A DNA stretch of 64,000 nucleotides, from positions 63,380 through 127,379 of the forward strand of contig NZ_HE978512.1 in NCBI RefSeq assembly GCF_000311725.1. Direction: 5' to 3'. The stretch is from Robertmurraya massiliosenegalensis JC6 (lineage in GTDB: Bacteria > Bacillota > Bacilli > Bacillales > Cytobacillaceae). Position numbers and translations under genes: made by a program. This document shows positions 26,128-34,458 of this stretch, one piece after another. The stretch's first letter is position 1, and every line of letters starts with the position of its first letter. The notes beneath the pieces were generated by a model. The model searched no databases. It was given only the letters and a program-made list of their open reading frames with translations, and was not told the origin of the DNA.

Positions 26128-28452
26128 CTACTTTTTCTTCTTTCGCTTGGCCTTTGGAGCATTTTCGTAATGCTTTTTCTTTTTTCTTTGGCCATTTGGC
26201 TTTTTGCCATCTCTTTCAGATGGTTTACCAGAACCTTTACGCGGCTTTTTCTCAGAGCTTCCCGTTTTGAAAACCTTGCGTGCCCCTTCTTCTGGTCGTC
26301 TAGGACGAGTTCCTTTCATCCCGACTATTTCAAAATCGATGGAACGCTCATCTTTATCAACTTTGACGACACGAACGGTAATCTCGTCACCGATGCGGTA
26401 TACATTGCCCGTTCTTTCGCCGATCATGGCGTAATGACGCTCATCATAGCGATAATAGTCATCCGTCATATAGCTAACATGAACAAGACCTTCGATCGTA
26501 TTTGGGAGCTCGACAAACATTCCGAAATTAGTCACCGAGCTAATAATCCCATCATATTCTTCACCAATCTTGTCTTCCATGTATTCTGCTTTTTTCAGCT
26601 CATCGGTTTCTCTTTCAGCATCAACAGCACGACGCTCCATTTTCGAAGTATGCTCCGCAATTTCCGGAAGCTGGGCATCCCACTTTTCCCGTGTCGCCTG
26701 ATCCATTTTCCCTTCAATCAAATAGGTACGAATCAAACGGTGAACAATCGTATCTGGATAACGGCGAATAGGTGAAGTGAAATGAGTATAGAATTCGGTT
26801 GACAAGCCATAGTGACCTAGACTTTCAGGGTCATATTTGGCCTTTTGCATTGACCGTAACATCACGGTTGAAACGACCATTTCCTCTGGCTTCCCTTGAA
26901 CTTCTTCAATGATTTCCTGCAAAGCGCGAGGGTGTACTTCATTAGCTGTCCCTTTTACGATATAACCGAAATTCGTTATAAACTCAAAGAATCTTCGTAG
27001 CTTGTCTTCTTTCGGATCCTCGTGGATTCGATAAATAAACGGGACATCCAACCAATGGAAATGCTCCGCCACCGTTTCGTTGGCACAAAGCATGAACTCC
27101 TCAATAAGTCGTTCTGCAACAGAACGTTCGCGCAAGACAACATCCGTTGGTTTCCCTTCTTCATCAACGAGCACCTTTGCTTCCTTAAAGTCGAAGTCGA
27201 TTGCTCCACGATGCATTCTTTTTTCACGTAAAATTTGAGCCAGCTCTTCCATGAGCTCAAACATTGGCACTAACGGCTTATAACGTTCGATAAGTTCTTC
27301 ATCTTTTTCCGTTAAAATTTTATTAACGTCACTATACGTCATCCGCTCCGTTGTCTTAATCACACTTTGGAAAATCTCATGGTTGACGACTTGCCCATCA
27401 GAAGTAATCTCCATCTCACAAGATAACGTCAATCGATCGACCTTCGGATTAAGGGAACAGATCCCATTAGAAAGACGGTGCGGAATCATCGGGATCACAC
27501 GGTCTACTAAGTAGACACTTGTCCCACGATCCGCTGCTTCCCGATCAATCGCTGAACCTTCTTCCACATAATAGCTAACATCGGCGATATGGACTCCAAG
27601 CTTATAGTTTCCGTTTTCTAGTTTCGTAACGGTTACGGCGTCATCCAAGTCCTTTGCATCAGCTCCGTCAATCGTAACAATGGTTTCATCTCGTAAATCA
27701 CGGCGATTTTTAATTTCATCTTCAGATATGGTATCCGGTGTTTCGTTTGCTTGCTCGATAACATCGTCTGGAAATGGCCCAGGAAGTCCGTGCTTATGAA
27801 TAACGGATAAAATATCGACACCTGGATCATTTTTATGACCAAGAATTTCGATAACTTCTCCTTCTGCGCTTTTTCTACCTTCTGGATATGTCGTTATTTT
27901 GACGACGACTTTATGCCCTTCAACTGCCCCTTTTGAAGCAGCTTTCGGGATAAAGACATCACTCGCAAATTTTTGATCATCGGGAATGACAAAACCAAAA
28001 TGTTTACTTTCGGTATATGTACCAACAATTTGCTTAATCCCCCGCTCAATGATTCGGACAATCGTACCTTCACGACGTTGACCAGAGCTTTCAGTTGTAA
28101 CTCTTGCTAAAACAGTATCACCATGAACGGCGTTATTTGTTTCATTCGGTGGTATAAAAATATCATCTAATCCCGGCTCATCAGGTATAACAAAGGCAAA
28201 TCCCTTCGCATGACCTGTTAACTTCCCGCGAATTAAGTTCATTTTTCCTGGAAGACCGTAACGGTTGCTACGAGTGCGAACCACTAAACCTTTTTCTTCC
28301 ATGATGACAAGAGCTTTGACAAACTCTTTAAATTCAGTAGAATCAGCAATTCCAAAAGCCGCTTCCAATTCCTGAACAGTCAGAGGTTTATACGCTTCAT
28401 CCTCCATATAATGGAGAAGCTTGTCTATATGCTGCTTTATATGATCATCCAT
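26128..28452 (-). CDS. rnr: Ribonuclease R
   Basis: This 774-residue 3'-5' exoribonuclease degrades structured RNA and non-stop mRNAs. Domains in order are an N-terminal winged helix (about 1-70), two cold-shock-like OB domains (about 75-220), the RNB catalytic domain with the Asp cluster [12 protein letters not shown], an S1 domain ([26 protein letters not shown]) and a Lys-rich tail (about 720-774). The start at 28452 follows AGAGGAGGG; the longer frame is not supported. It is 20 bases after est and upstream of smpB, a conserved arrangement. Confidence 0.96.
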   Translation of the reverse strand: MDDHIKQHIDKLLHYMEDEAYKPLTVQELEAAFGIADSTEFKEFVKALVIMEEKGLVVRTRSNRYGLPGKMNLIRGKLTGHAKGFAFVIPDEPGLDDIFIPPNETNNAVHGDTVLARVTTESSGQRREGTIVRIIERGIKQIVGTYTESKHFGFVIPDDQKFASDVFIPKAASKGAVEGHKVVVKITTYPEGRKSAEGEVIEILGHKNDPGVDILSVIHKHGLPGPFPDDVIEQANETPDTISEDEIKNRRDLRDETIVTIDGADAKDLDDAVTVTKLENGNYKLGVHIADVSYYVEEGSAIDREAADRGTSVYLVDRVIPMIPHRLSNGICSLNPKVDRLTLSCEMEITSDGQVVNHEIFQSVIKTTERMTYSDVNKILTEKDEELIERYKPLVPMFELMEELAQILREKRMHRGAIDFDFKEAKVLVDEEGKPTDVVLRERSVAERLIEEFMLCANETVAEHFHWLDVPFIYRIHEDPKEDKLRRFFEFITNFGYIVKGTANEVHPRALQEIIEEVQGKPEEMVVSTVMLRSMQKAKYDPESLGHYGLSTEFYTHFTSPIRRYPDTIVHRLIRTYLIEGKMDQATREKWDAQLPEIAEHTSKMERRAVDAERETDELKKAEYMEDKIGEEYDGIISSVTNFGMFVELPNTIEGLVHVSYMTDDYYRYDERHYAMIGERTGNVYRIGDEITVRVVKVDKDERSIDFEIVGMKGTRPRRPEEGARKVFKTGSSEKKPRKGSGKPSERDGKKPNGQRKKKKHYENAPKAKRKKKK

Positions 28453-28472
28453 TATGATCCCTCCTCTTATCT

Positions 28473-29219
28473 TTATTCTTCCCAATCTAGTGATTCTAAA
28501 AACCTGTACACATCCTCATGAAGCTGATCTTTCTCTTTATCAAAGGTAATAACATGACCAGATTCTTCATACCATTTGATTTCTTTTTCTGGTGATTCAA
28601 TTTCATTATAGATGATATTGGCGCTTTCCGTATTAATCATTCTGTCATGACGCGCCTGTACAACAAATGTCGGGGCATAAATCATATCAATATTGTTTCG
28701 GACCTCTGCAATTAATTCCTGTAACGCACATAATGTGTTCATTGGCGTCTTTTGAAACTCTGCCATTTCTTGTTCAATCTGCTCTGGAGTCTTTCCTTCG
28801 CGCTCTTTATATTCACGAGCGTAGGCAAGCACACCCTTGTACATCACTTCTTCACTTTTAAGAAACATCGGCGCACACATCGGGACAATCCCCTTAATAT
28901 GCTCAGTGTAACCCAATTTCAAAGAAAATACGCCACCTAGTGAAAGTCCGACAACCGCAATTTCTTTATATCCTTTATTTTCCAAAAAATGATAACCGTC
29001 CATCACGTCTTGCCACCAATCTTCCGGTCCTGTATGAACGAGCTCTTCTGGTGGTACACCGTGCCCTTTATATTGTGGACCGTAGCAAGTATAGCCTTTT
29101 CCCTCAAGGAAACGAGCCATCATGCGGCAATCCGCACTATTCCCTGTAAAACCGTGCAAAAATAATACTGCTCTTTTTCCTCTTTCAAAAAGAAAAGGCT
29201 TTGGTTGTGAAATTTTCAT
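28473..29219 (-). CDS. est: Carboxylesterase of the Est30/YvaK type
   Basis: This 248-residue cytoplasmic alpha/beta hydrolase cleaves short-chain carboxyl esters. The oxyanion-hole motif [10 protein letters not shown] is near residues 21-30, the nucleophile Ser93 is in GLSLGG, Asp is in QARHDRMI and His in SGHVITF. Length and these motifs match the Bacillus/Geobacillus esterase encoded between secG and rnr. Here the usual neighbour secG is separated by a sigY operon. The natural substrate is not known. It forms an operon with rnr. Confidence 0.92.
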   Translation of the reverse strand: MKISQPKPFLFERGKRAVLFLHGFTGNSADCRMMARFLEGKGYTCYGPQYKGHGVPPEELVHTGPEDWWQDVMDGYHFLENKGYKEIAVVGLSLGGVFSLKLGYTEHIKGIVPMCAPMFLKSEEVMYKGVLAYAREYKEREGKTPEQIEQEMAEFQKTPMNTLCALQELIAEVRNNIDMIYAPTFVVQARHDRMINTESANIIYNEIESPEKEIKWYEESGHVITFDKEKDQLHEDVYRFLESLDWEE

Positions 29220-29354
29220 ATGTATAAACTCCTTTATCGAAAAACATTCCTATCTTAGTGTAAACAATAGTGATCGGTTCAATCCACTGAAAGGACTCGA
29301 CTCCATCATGATTCAATCGTTTTTTGCCCATGCTAAAATAAATTTATAAAAAAA

Positions 29355-29380
29355 TGAACGCTAGAAAAGAATCTGTCGTC
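29355..29380 (+). promoter_or_regulatory. SigY-type ECF promoter (autoregulatory)
   Basis: TGAACG (29355-29360) and CGTC (29377-29380) separated by 16 bases match the form reported for B. subtilis SigY promoters (TGAACG and CGTC with a spacer of about this length). It lies 26 bases before the sigY start codon. Confidence 0.7.
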
Positions 29381-29405
29381 TTATAGTTAGAAAGGAGGTC
29401 TCAAG

Positions 29406-29927
29406 ATGGAGCAAGATGATGATCTATCCTTAATTCATAAAGCAAGATTGGGAAACGACGAGGCCTTTGCCCTTCTTTTTCACCGGCATTATTCCTTTTT
29501 ATTTAAATATTTATTAAAACTTACCTTACATGAAGAAACGAGTAAAGAGCTTGCTCAAGAAACGATGATGAAATGCTATACCCACCTATCTTCCTTTAAA
29601 GGAGAAGGGAAGTTTTCAACATGGATGATTTCGATAGCTTCTAGACTATACATCGATTCAATTAGAAAGCAAAAACGAGAGCAGAAGAAGATTAACCTTC
29701 TCTCCCGTCAGCTAAGCTGGAACGCCCAATCTAAAGGAATTGAGTGGAGTGACACATTTGCAGACTTTAACCAGCTTGATGCAGACGTGAGAATGCCTAT
29801 TTTGCTTCGTCATTACTACGGGTACACCTATGAAGAAATCGGAAAAATGCTTGGGATTCGAACTGGGACCGTCAAATCAAGAGTCCACATTGGAATTCAA
29901 CGATTAAGAAAGGAGTGGGATTCATGA
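29406..29927 (+). CDS. sigY: ECF sigma factor SigY
   Basis: This 173-residue ECF sigma factor has region 2 at about 10-80 (ELAQETMMKCYTHL, FSTWMISIASRLYID) and region 4 at about 120-170 (YGYTYEEIGKMLGIRTGTVKSRVHIG). It is assigned to SigY because the next five genes correspond one by one in size and type to yxlC, yxlD, yxlE, yxlF and yxlG. AAAGGAGG precedes the ATG. The stop overlaps yxlC by four bases. In B. subtilis SigY activity is held down by the YxlC/YxlD/YxlE proteins; a similar role is expected here. Confidence 0.9.
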   Translation: MEQDDDLSLIHKARLGNDEAFALLFHRHYSFLFKYLLKLTLHEETSKELAQETMMKCYTHLSSFKGEGKFSTWMISIASRLYIDSIRKQKREQKKINLLSRQLSWNAQSKGIEWSDTFADFNQLDADVRMPILLRHYYGYTYEEIGKMLGIRTGTVKSRVHIGIQRLRKEWDS

Positions 29928-30238
29928 ACGAAAAAGAATTTTTCAAACAGCTGAAAGAAGACATGGAACAGCTTGATGAATTAAGCGGACATTCGACTCC
30001 ATCAGTCCACACTCTCAAAGAACAGCTTATCGTCGCTCAAATGGAAAAAAGGAGAGCGTTTCGCAAAGAACTAATTGTATTTGTTTTGACAGCTCTATTT
30101 ATTTTAACTGCCTTTACAGTGGTCGTATTTAAAGCACCTATAATTTTTGTCGTAATACAAATCGCTGCGCTTGTCGGTGCTCCTGTTCTTTTCTTCTTTT
30201 TAAGAAAACGCCAATCGGAAGGAAGACCATTATCATGA
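29924..30238 (+). CDS. yxlC: YxlC-like negative regulator of SigY
   Basis: This 104-residue protein has a charged cytoplasmic N-terminus (about 1-48) and two membrane segments (about 52-70 and 75-92, VFVLTALFILTAFTVVVF and FVVIQIAALVGAPVLFFFL). It is probably the membrane part of the anti-SigY complex, by analogy with B. subtilis. The start at 29924 overlaps the sigY stop (ATGA); an upstream in-frame start would lie inside sigY without a binding site. Confidence 0.8.
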   Translation: MNEKEFFKQLKEDMEQLDELSGHSTPSVHTLKEQLIVAQMEKRRAFRKELIVFVLTALFILTAFTVVVFKAPIIFVVIQIAALVGAPVLFFFLRKRQSEGRPLS

Positions 30239-30441
30239 CCGAACAAAAGTTACTCATTGTATTACTGCTTCTACCTTTTTTATTACTACAAAGCATCCTA
30301 CTTTTTATCGATGCCAAAAAGAGAGGTACATACGCTTGGTTTTGGGGTATTTGGGGTCTTATCCAATTGCCTATGCCGACCTTGTTCTACCTCTTATTCG
30401 TCGTCCTTCCTTATAAAAGAAAACAAAAAAGGAGTGAATGA
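30235..30441 (+). CDS. yxlD: YxlD-like small membrane protein
   Basis: This 68-residue protein has two hydrophobic segments (about 4-23 and 35-60) and a basic C-terminus (YKRKQKRSE). It overlaps both neighbours by four bases (ATGA). Position and size match yxlD, a proposed negative regulator of SigY in B. subtilis. Confidence 0.75.
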   Translation: MTEQKLLIVLLLLPFLLLQSILLFIDAKKRGTYAWFWGIWGLIQLPMPTLFYLLFVVLPYKRKQKRSE

Positions 30442-30635
30442 AAGTGTCAGACATCAATTGGGCAATTGTAATGCCATTAATCATCTTACAAGCCATCCTC
30501 GCCATCTCAGCTTTAGTTAACTGTTTTAAGCAAGAAGAAACAAACGGACCGAAATGGATGTGGGTCATCATTATTTTATGCATTAGCCTCTTTGGACCGA
30601 TTATCTATTTCATTATGGGACCGAAAAAAGAGTAG
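30438..30635 (+). CDS. yxlE: YxlE-like PLDc_N-type small membrane protein
   Basis: This 65-residue protein has two transmembrane helices (about 8-28 and 40-60) and the ending FGPIIYFIMGPKKE typical of the PLDc_N family of short membrane peptides. It is translationally coupled to yxlD by a four-base overlap. The corresponding B. subtilis gene yxlE belongs to the SigY regulon and affects SigY activity. Confidence 0.8.
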   Translation: MKVSDINWAIVMPLIILQAILAISALVNCFKQEETNGPKWMWVIIILCISLFGPIIYFIMGPKKE

Positions 30636-30651
30636 AATAGGAGCCAAAAAT

Positions 30652-31533
30652 ATGCTAGTCAACATTCATAGCTTAACTAAAACATATAAAGAAGATCAGG
30701 CCGTAAAAGGAATCTCTTTTCAAATTGAAAAAGGGAAATGCACCGCTTTACTTGGTCCAAATGGAGCAGGAAAAACAACCACCTTGCAGATGCTTGCAGG
30801 ATTGTTATCACCTACATCAGGCAATATTCAGTTTTCCGGTACACAAAAAGATTTCAGACATCGAATTGGATTTCTCCCCCAACATCCTACCTTTTTTTCA
30901 TGGATGACAGCAAAAGAATTTTTGCAATTTGCGGGAAAATTATCGCATCTCTCTAAAGCAAAGCTAGAAGAAAAAATCACAGAAACACTAGAGTTTGTCA
31001 GTCTAACAGATGTGCGAAACAAAAGAATTGGTGGTTTCTCAGGGGGAATGAAGCAAAGACTGGGCCTTGCTCAAGCTTTATTACATGAGCCTGATCTGCT
31101 CATTTTAGACGAACCTGTATCTGCTCTTGATCCAAACGGTAGACGCGATGTACTCGAAATTTTACTACAATTAAAAGAGACAATGACGATTCTTTTTTCA
31201 ACCCATGTGCTTCATGATGCTGAGCAAGTTTGTGACTCAGTCATAATCCTCAAAGAAGGATTGATTAAATGGAACGGGAGCTTGGATTCACTAAAAAACA
31301 GCCAAGCAACATCAGCCATTCAAATTCGTACAGCAGAGAGTTTAGAAAATGTATTTGACGACCTAGCCAATGTCCAATACAAGGACGCTAACACGGCAAC
31401 ACTATTCGTTGATTCAACTTTTGACAGCAATTTATTTTTAAAAAGACTAATGGAAAAAAATCGCACACTCTTACATTTTGAACGTTTGCAAGATTCACTA
31501 GAGGATGCCTATATGAAGGTGATGAACCAATGA
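30652..31533 (+). CDS. yxlF: ABC transporter ATP-binding protein YxlF
   Basis: This 293-residue cytoplasmic ATPase pairs with YxlG. It shows Walker A GPNGAGKTT, Q-loop LPQHPT, signature FSGGMKQR, Walker B LLILDEP and the H-loop STHVLHDAE. The start at 30652 is set by AGGAG 9 bases upstream; a longer frame overlaps yxlE. It overlaps the permease gene by four bases. Substrate is unknown; the group resembles exporters for peptides, antibiotics or sodium (ABC-2 type). Confidence 0.9.
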   Translation: MLVNIHSLTKTYKEDQAVKGISFQIEKGKCTALLGPNGAGKTTTLQMLAGLLSPTSGNIQFSGTQKDFRHRIGFLPQHPTFFSWMTAKEFLQFAGKLSHLSKAKLEEKITETLEFVSLTDVRNKRIGGFSGGMKQRLGLAQALLHEPDLLILDEPVSALDPNGRRDVLEILLQLKETMTILFSTHVLHDAEQVCDSVIILKEGLIKWNGSLDSLKNSQATSAIQIRTAESLENVFDDLANVQYKDANTATLFVDSTFDSNLFLKRLMEKNRTLLHFERLQDSLEDAYMKVMNQ

Positions 31534-32306
31534 AAAATTATGTAACGTTACTTCAAAAAGAACTTACCGAAAGTTTTCGAAATGGGAAATGGATTTGGCT
31601 CCCGATTGCTTTTATGATTATTGGCATCTCTCAGCCCATTACGACTTATTATATGCCGCAGATTCTCGAAAGCGCAGGCAATCTCCCAGAGGGAACAGTG
31701 ATCGAGATTCCTGTTCCATCAGGCTCAGAGGTGTTAGCTACTACCTTAAGTCAATTTGGAACGATCGGCTCATTACTATTTGTTCTTGCAGCAATGGGCG
31801 TGATCGCCAACGAGCGTCAAAATGGAGCGCTAACACTCGTGATGGTTCGTCCCGTCTCAGCCATTCAATATATAGCAAGCAAATGGACTGGCCAAATACT
31901 CATTGCTCTCATCGCATTTTTATTAAGCTATGGGCTGACCTTTTATTACACAAACTTGCTATTTGACCCTATCGAGTGGGAGCTCGTCATCTCTAGTTTT
32001 CTCATCTATAGCTTGTGGATCATATTTATTATTTCGGTCTTGATTCTAGCCGGAACGCTCCTTAAATCTGCAAGTGGAATTGCAGCAGTTAGCATCGTGG
32101 TCCTAGGTGGACTATCGGTTGTAAGCAACCTCTTTACGAAATATACTGCGTGGAGTCCAACTAATCTTAGAGCGCACGCTTCTGCCATTCTAATCGACGG
32201 GAAACTGCTCGACCATGGCCTAACTGTCATCATAACTACTATCGCTTTATCTCTACTATGCTTAATACTAGCAACTGCCCGATTTCGACGGTTTGAACGA
32301 TATTAG
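31530..32306 (+). CDS. yxlG: ABC-2-type permease YxlG
   Basis: This 258-residue membrane protein has six predicted helices, an N-terminal cytoplasmic start (LLQKELTESFRNGKW) and an extracellular loop between the first two helices. It is the membrane partner of YxlF, coupled by an ATGA overlap, and the last gene of the SigY operon. The family NosY/ABC2_membrane suits export. The substrate is unknown. Confidence 0.85.
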   Translation: MKNYVTLLQKELTESFRNGKWIWLPIAFMIIGISQPITTYYMPQILESAGNLPEGTVIEIPVPSGSEVLATTLSQFGTIGSLLFVLAAMGVIANERQNGALTLVMVRPVSAIQYIASKWTGQILIALIAFLLSYGLTFYYTNLLFDPIEWELVISSFLIYSLWIIFIISVLILAGTLLKSASGIAAVSIVVLGGLSVVSNLFTKYTAWSPTNLRAHASAILIDGKLLDHGLTVIITTIALSLLCLILATARFRRFERY

Positions 32307-32312
32307 AAATAA

Positions 32313-32346
32313 AAAACCTGGCTCCTTCAATGGGGGGCCAGGTTTT
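32313..32346. terminator. Bidirectional terminator between yxlG and secG
   Basis: AAAACCTGGC pairs with GCCAGGTTTT. It lies between two convergent genes and has A/T tracts on both sides. Confidence 0.88.
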
Positions 32347-32355
32347 GATTATTTC

Positions 32356-32589
32356 TTAAACTCCTAAATAAGCGACTACAAATGTTAATACAAAAAATAA
32401 TACAGCTAATACGATGGTAATGCGGTGGAGAATTAAATCAAGTCCACGTGCTTTTTGCTTTCCAAAAAGCTGCTCCGCACCACCAGAGATGGCACCAGAA
32501 AGTCCTGCACTTTTTCCCGATTGTAAAAGTACTACAACGATTAAAGCAATTGATACAATAACCAATAATGTAATAAATAGAGTATGCAT
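32356..32589 (-). CDS. secG: Preprotein translocase subunit SecG
   Basis: This 77-residue inner-membrane protein has two helices (about 1-22 and 52-74) with the conserved loop [22 protein letters not shown] between them. It is an auxiliary subunit of the SecYEG channel. The start at 32589 follows GGAGGTGG; the longer frame adds a non-conserved leader. In B. subtilis secG lies just before est; here the SigY operon separates them. Confidence 0.96.
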   Translation of the reverse strand: MHTLFITLLVIVSIALIVVVLLQSGKSAGLSGAISGGAEQLFGKQKARGLDLILHRITIVLAVLFFVLTFVVAYLGV

Positions 32590-32704
32590 GAGTCCACCTC
32601 CTGAAACGAACATTTCACAGTATCTCATATTTTATCATAGGCGGCGGTTTATCGCAATACTAAGTCATTTTTCACTGCTGATTTAGACTTCACAAAAAAA
32701 TGGA

Positions 32705-32914
32705 TTAGGCTTTTTTAACATCCTCACTTAATTCTGCCATTTTCTCTACCGTTTCCTCTTTTTCATCATCAACTAGACCTTTTGTTGAACTCTTAAATTC
32801 TTTCAAGGTTTGTCCAAATGCCCTTCCGATTTCAGGAAGTTTTTTTGGACCAAATATGATCAAGGCCAGTACTAAGATGATGATTAAACCTGGAATTCCA
32901 ATATTAGATAACAT
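32705..32914 (-). CDS. tatA: Twin-arginine translocase subunit TatA
   Basis: This 69-residue protein has one N-terminal helix ([16 protein letters not shown]), the hinge [14 protein letters not shown] and an amphipathic helix, with an acidic tail. It builds the Tat pore with TatC. It follows the dms cluster, whose catalytic subunit has a Tat signal, which fits a dedicated Tat component as seen for substrate-linked tatA genes in Bacillus. No tatC is in the window. AGGGG precedes the chosen start at 32914. Confidence 0.93.
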   Translation of the reverse strand: MLSNIGIPGLIIILVLALIIFGPKKLPEIGRAFGQTLKEFKSSTKGLVDDEKEETVEKMAELSEDVKKA

Positions 32915-32954
32915 TCTTATCCCCTCATTTTCGTAATAAGTCGTTGAAAAAGAA

Positions 32955-32994
32955 GAGTGCAAGTAAGTTGTTACACAGGCACCTACTTACACTC
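32955..32994 (-). terminator. Hairpin between dmsC and tatA (partial terminator)
   Basis: On the minus strand GAGTGTAAGTAGGT pairs with the later AACTTACTTGCACTC (G-T pairs and one mismatch), followed by TTCTTTTTC. It may end part of the dms transcripts while allowing read-through into tatA, whose start is about 40 bases further on. Confidence 0.6.
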
Positions 32995-33013
32995 CAATCA
33001 CATCCACTTCAGA

Positions 33014-33862
33014 CTATCCGACGATAATCGGCACTCCAGTTGCATAGAAAATATATCTTCCGAGAAACTCTCCTACGATCACAAGCCCAAAAGCGACATA
33101 GGATAATCGATATACCGCTGTTCTTTGTGTCTTTTGGAATAAACCAAACATCAAAATTGACACTCCCGCAATCGTAAAGACCCAACGAATGATAGTAGGG
33201 TATAGATAGCTTCCCGCTACAAGTTGGGCAGATTCATAACCCGCTGAACCACTAACAGATAATCCAGACGTATAAACTGGTAAATAAATTAGCTGGAACG
33301 CAATCGCCAATAATCCGATTAAACTTGTAATCTTTAAAATAGAATTTAATTGCGGCGACGTCTCTTCTTTACTTATCAAGATTGTGAATGCCGTTCCGAT
33401 TGCTCCAAACACGATCGTTGTTCCAAAAAAGGAGAGATACGTATTGACGTTTGTCCAAGCTGGTAAGATGGACGCTCCATAAATACTCGCCATTGAAAAA
33501 ACCGTTCCAATTCCGACAATCGAGTTGATCCAACCAAGTACTTGACTCCATTTTCCCATTCTTTCTAAAATATAGCCGACAAGCCATAAGCCAAAAAATA
33601 GGCCCGCAAATAAAATTTCGCGACTTAACCATGAACTACCTAGATTAAGCAAGGCTCGGTAAGCTCCTAACGGGGTTCCTAAGTGAAAAATCGATAAAAT
33701 AATCGCAATCCCCATCACAGGTCCAACAAGAAGCATTCCAATTTTCGTTGGTCCCATACTTGTTTTATTTAAGGAACGGATGACGACCAAAAATATATAA
33801 GAGCCAACAGCTAATTGCGTAAGCAACGTAAACATCAATAATGGCCATTCTTCGCTAAACAT
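33014..33862 (-). CDS. dmsC: DMSO reductase-type membrane anchor subunit
   Basis: This 282-residue protein has eight predicted membrane helices and the DmsC features EEWPLLMFTLLTQLAVGSY at the start and LSIFHLGTPLGAYRALLN. It anchors the DmsAB pair and passes electrons from menaquinol. It starts 25 bases after the dmsB stop. AAGGAGGTTTCACC provides the binding site. Confidence 0.9.
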   Translation of the reverse strand: MFSEEWPLLMFTLLTQLAVGSYIFLVVIRSLNKTSMGPTKIGMLLVGPVMGIAIILSIFHLGTPLGAYRALLNLGSSWLSREILFAGLFFGLWLVGYILERMGKWSQVLGWINSIVGIGTVFSMASIYGASILPAWTNVNTYLSFFGTTIVFGAIGTAFTILISKEETSPQLNSILKITSLIGLLAIAFQLIYLPVYTSGLSVSGSAGYESAQLVAGSYLYPTIIRWVFTIAGVSILMFGLFQKTQRTAVYRLSYVAFGLVIVGEFLGRYIFYATGVPIIVG

Positions 33863-33887
33863 GGTGAAACCTCCTTCATTTTAGACT

Positions 33888-34451
33888 TTAGTCAATTTTT
33901 GCTTCTGGGATAGCATTTACGGTTATCGACGGATCTGTTATTTTAAAGTCCGCCAACACTTTCAAGTTTGTATGATCCCCGTACTTCGCACGAAGTTCTT
34001 CAATATCGCCAAACTCAATCGCCCTCATTAGGCAAGCGTCCACACATGCAGGGTTCTCCCCTTTATCAACGAGGTCTGCACAGCCGTCACATTTGCCGAC
34101 TTTTCCTTCCTCTTCAATGTATTGCGGGCCCTCATATGGACATGACCATACACACATCCGGCAGCCAATGCATTTCTCATGATCTTGGACAACTAAGCCA
34201 TCCTCTTCACGCTTATAAATGGCACCCGTCGGACAGTTTTCTGCACATTTCGGATGTTCACAGTGGTTGCAGCCGAGGGAAAGATGGTATATCCAAGGTT
34301 TCGGATATTTGCCTCCCTCAAAAGAGTAAACTCTTCTAAAATTCACTCCTACAGGTAGCTCATTCTTATCCTTGCAAGCAATGGCACATGTTTTGCACCC
34401 CGTACATATAGTAGAATCGTAATAAAAGCCTTTCTGTTTCACTGCCTTCAC
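33888..34451 (-). CDS. dmsB: DMSO reductase-type iron-sulfur subunit
   Basis: This 187-residue electron-transfer subunit has four Cys groups: CTGCKTCAIACKDK, CNHCEHPKCAENCP, CIGCRMCVWSCPY, and CDGCADLVDKGENPACVDAC. These can hold four [4Fe-4S] clusters. It wires the anchor to the Mo subunit. It starts 7 bases after dmsA, with AGGAGGTGAAGG as the binding site. Confidence 0.93.
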   Translation of the reverse strand: MKAVKQKGFYYDSTICTGCKTCAIACKDKNELPVGVNFRRVYSFEGGKYPKPWIYHLSLGCNHCEHPKCAENCPTGAIYKREEDGLVVQDHEKCIGCRMCVWSCPYEGPQYIEEEGKVGKCDGCADLVDKGENPACVDACLMRAIEFGDIEELRAKYGDHTNLKVLADFKITDPSITVNAIPEAKID

Positions 34452-34458
34452 CTCCTAG

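Noticed and set aside
26170-26775. 201-residue plus-strand open frame
   Set aside because: It is antisense to rnr, has no ribosome binding site and no recognisable domain.
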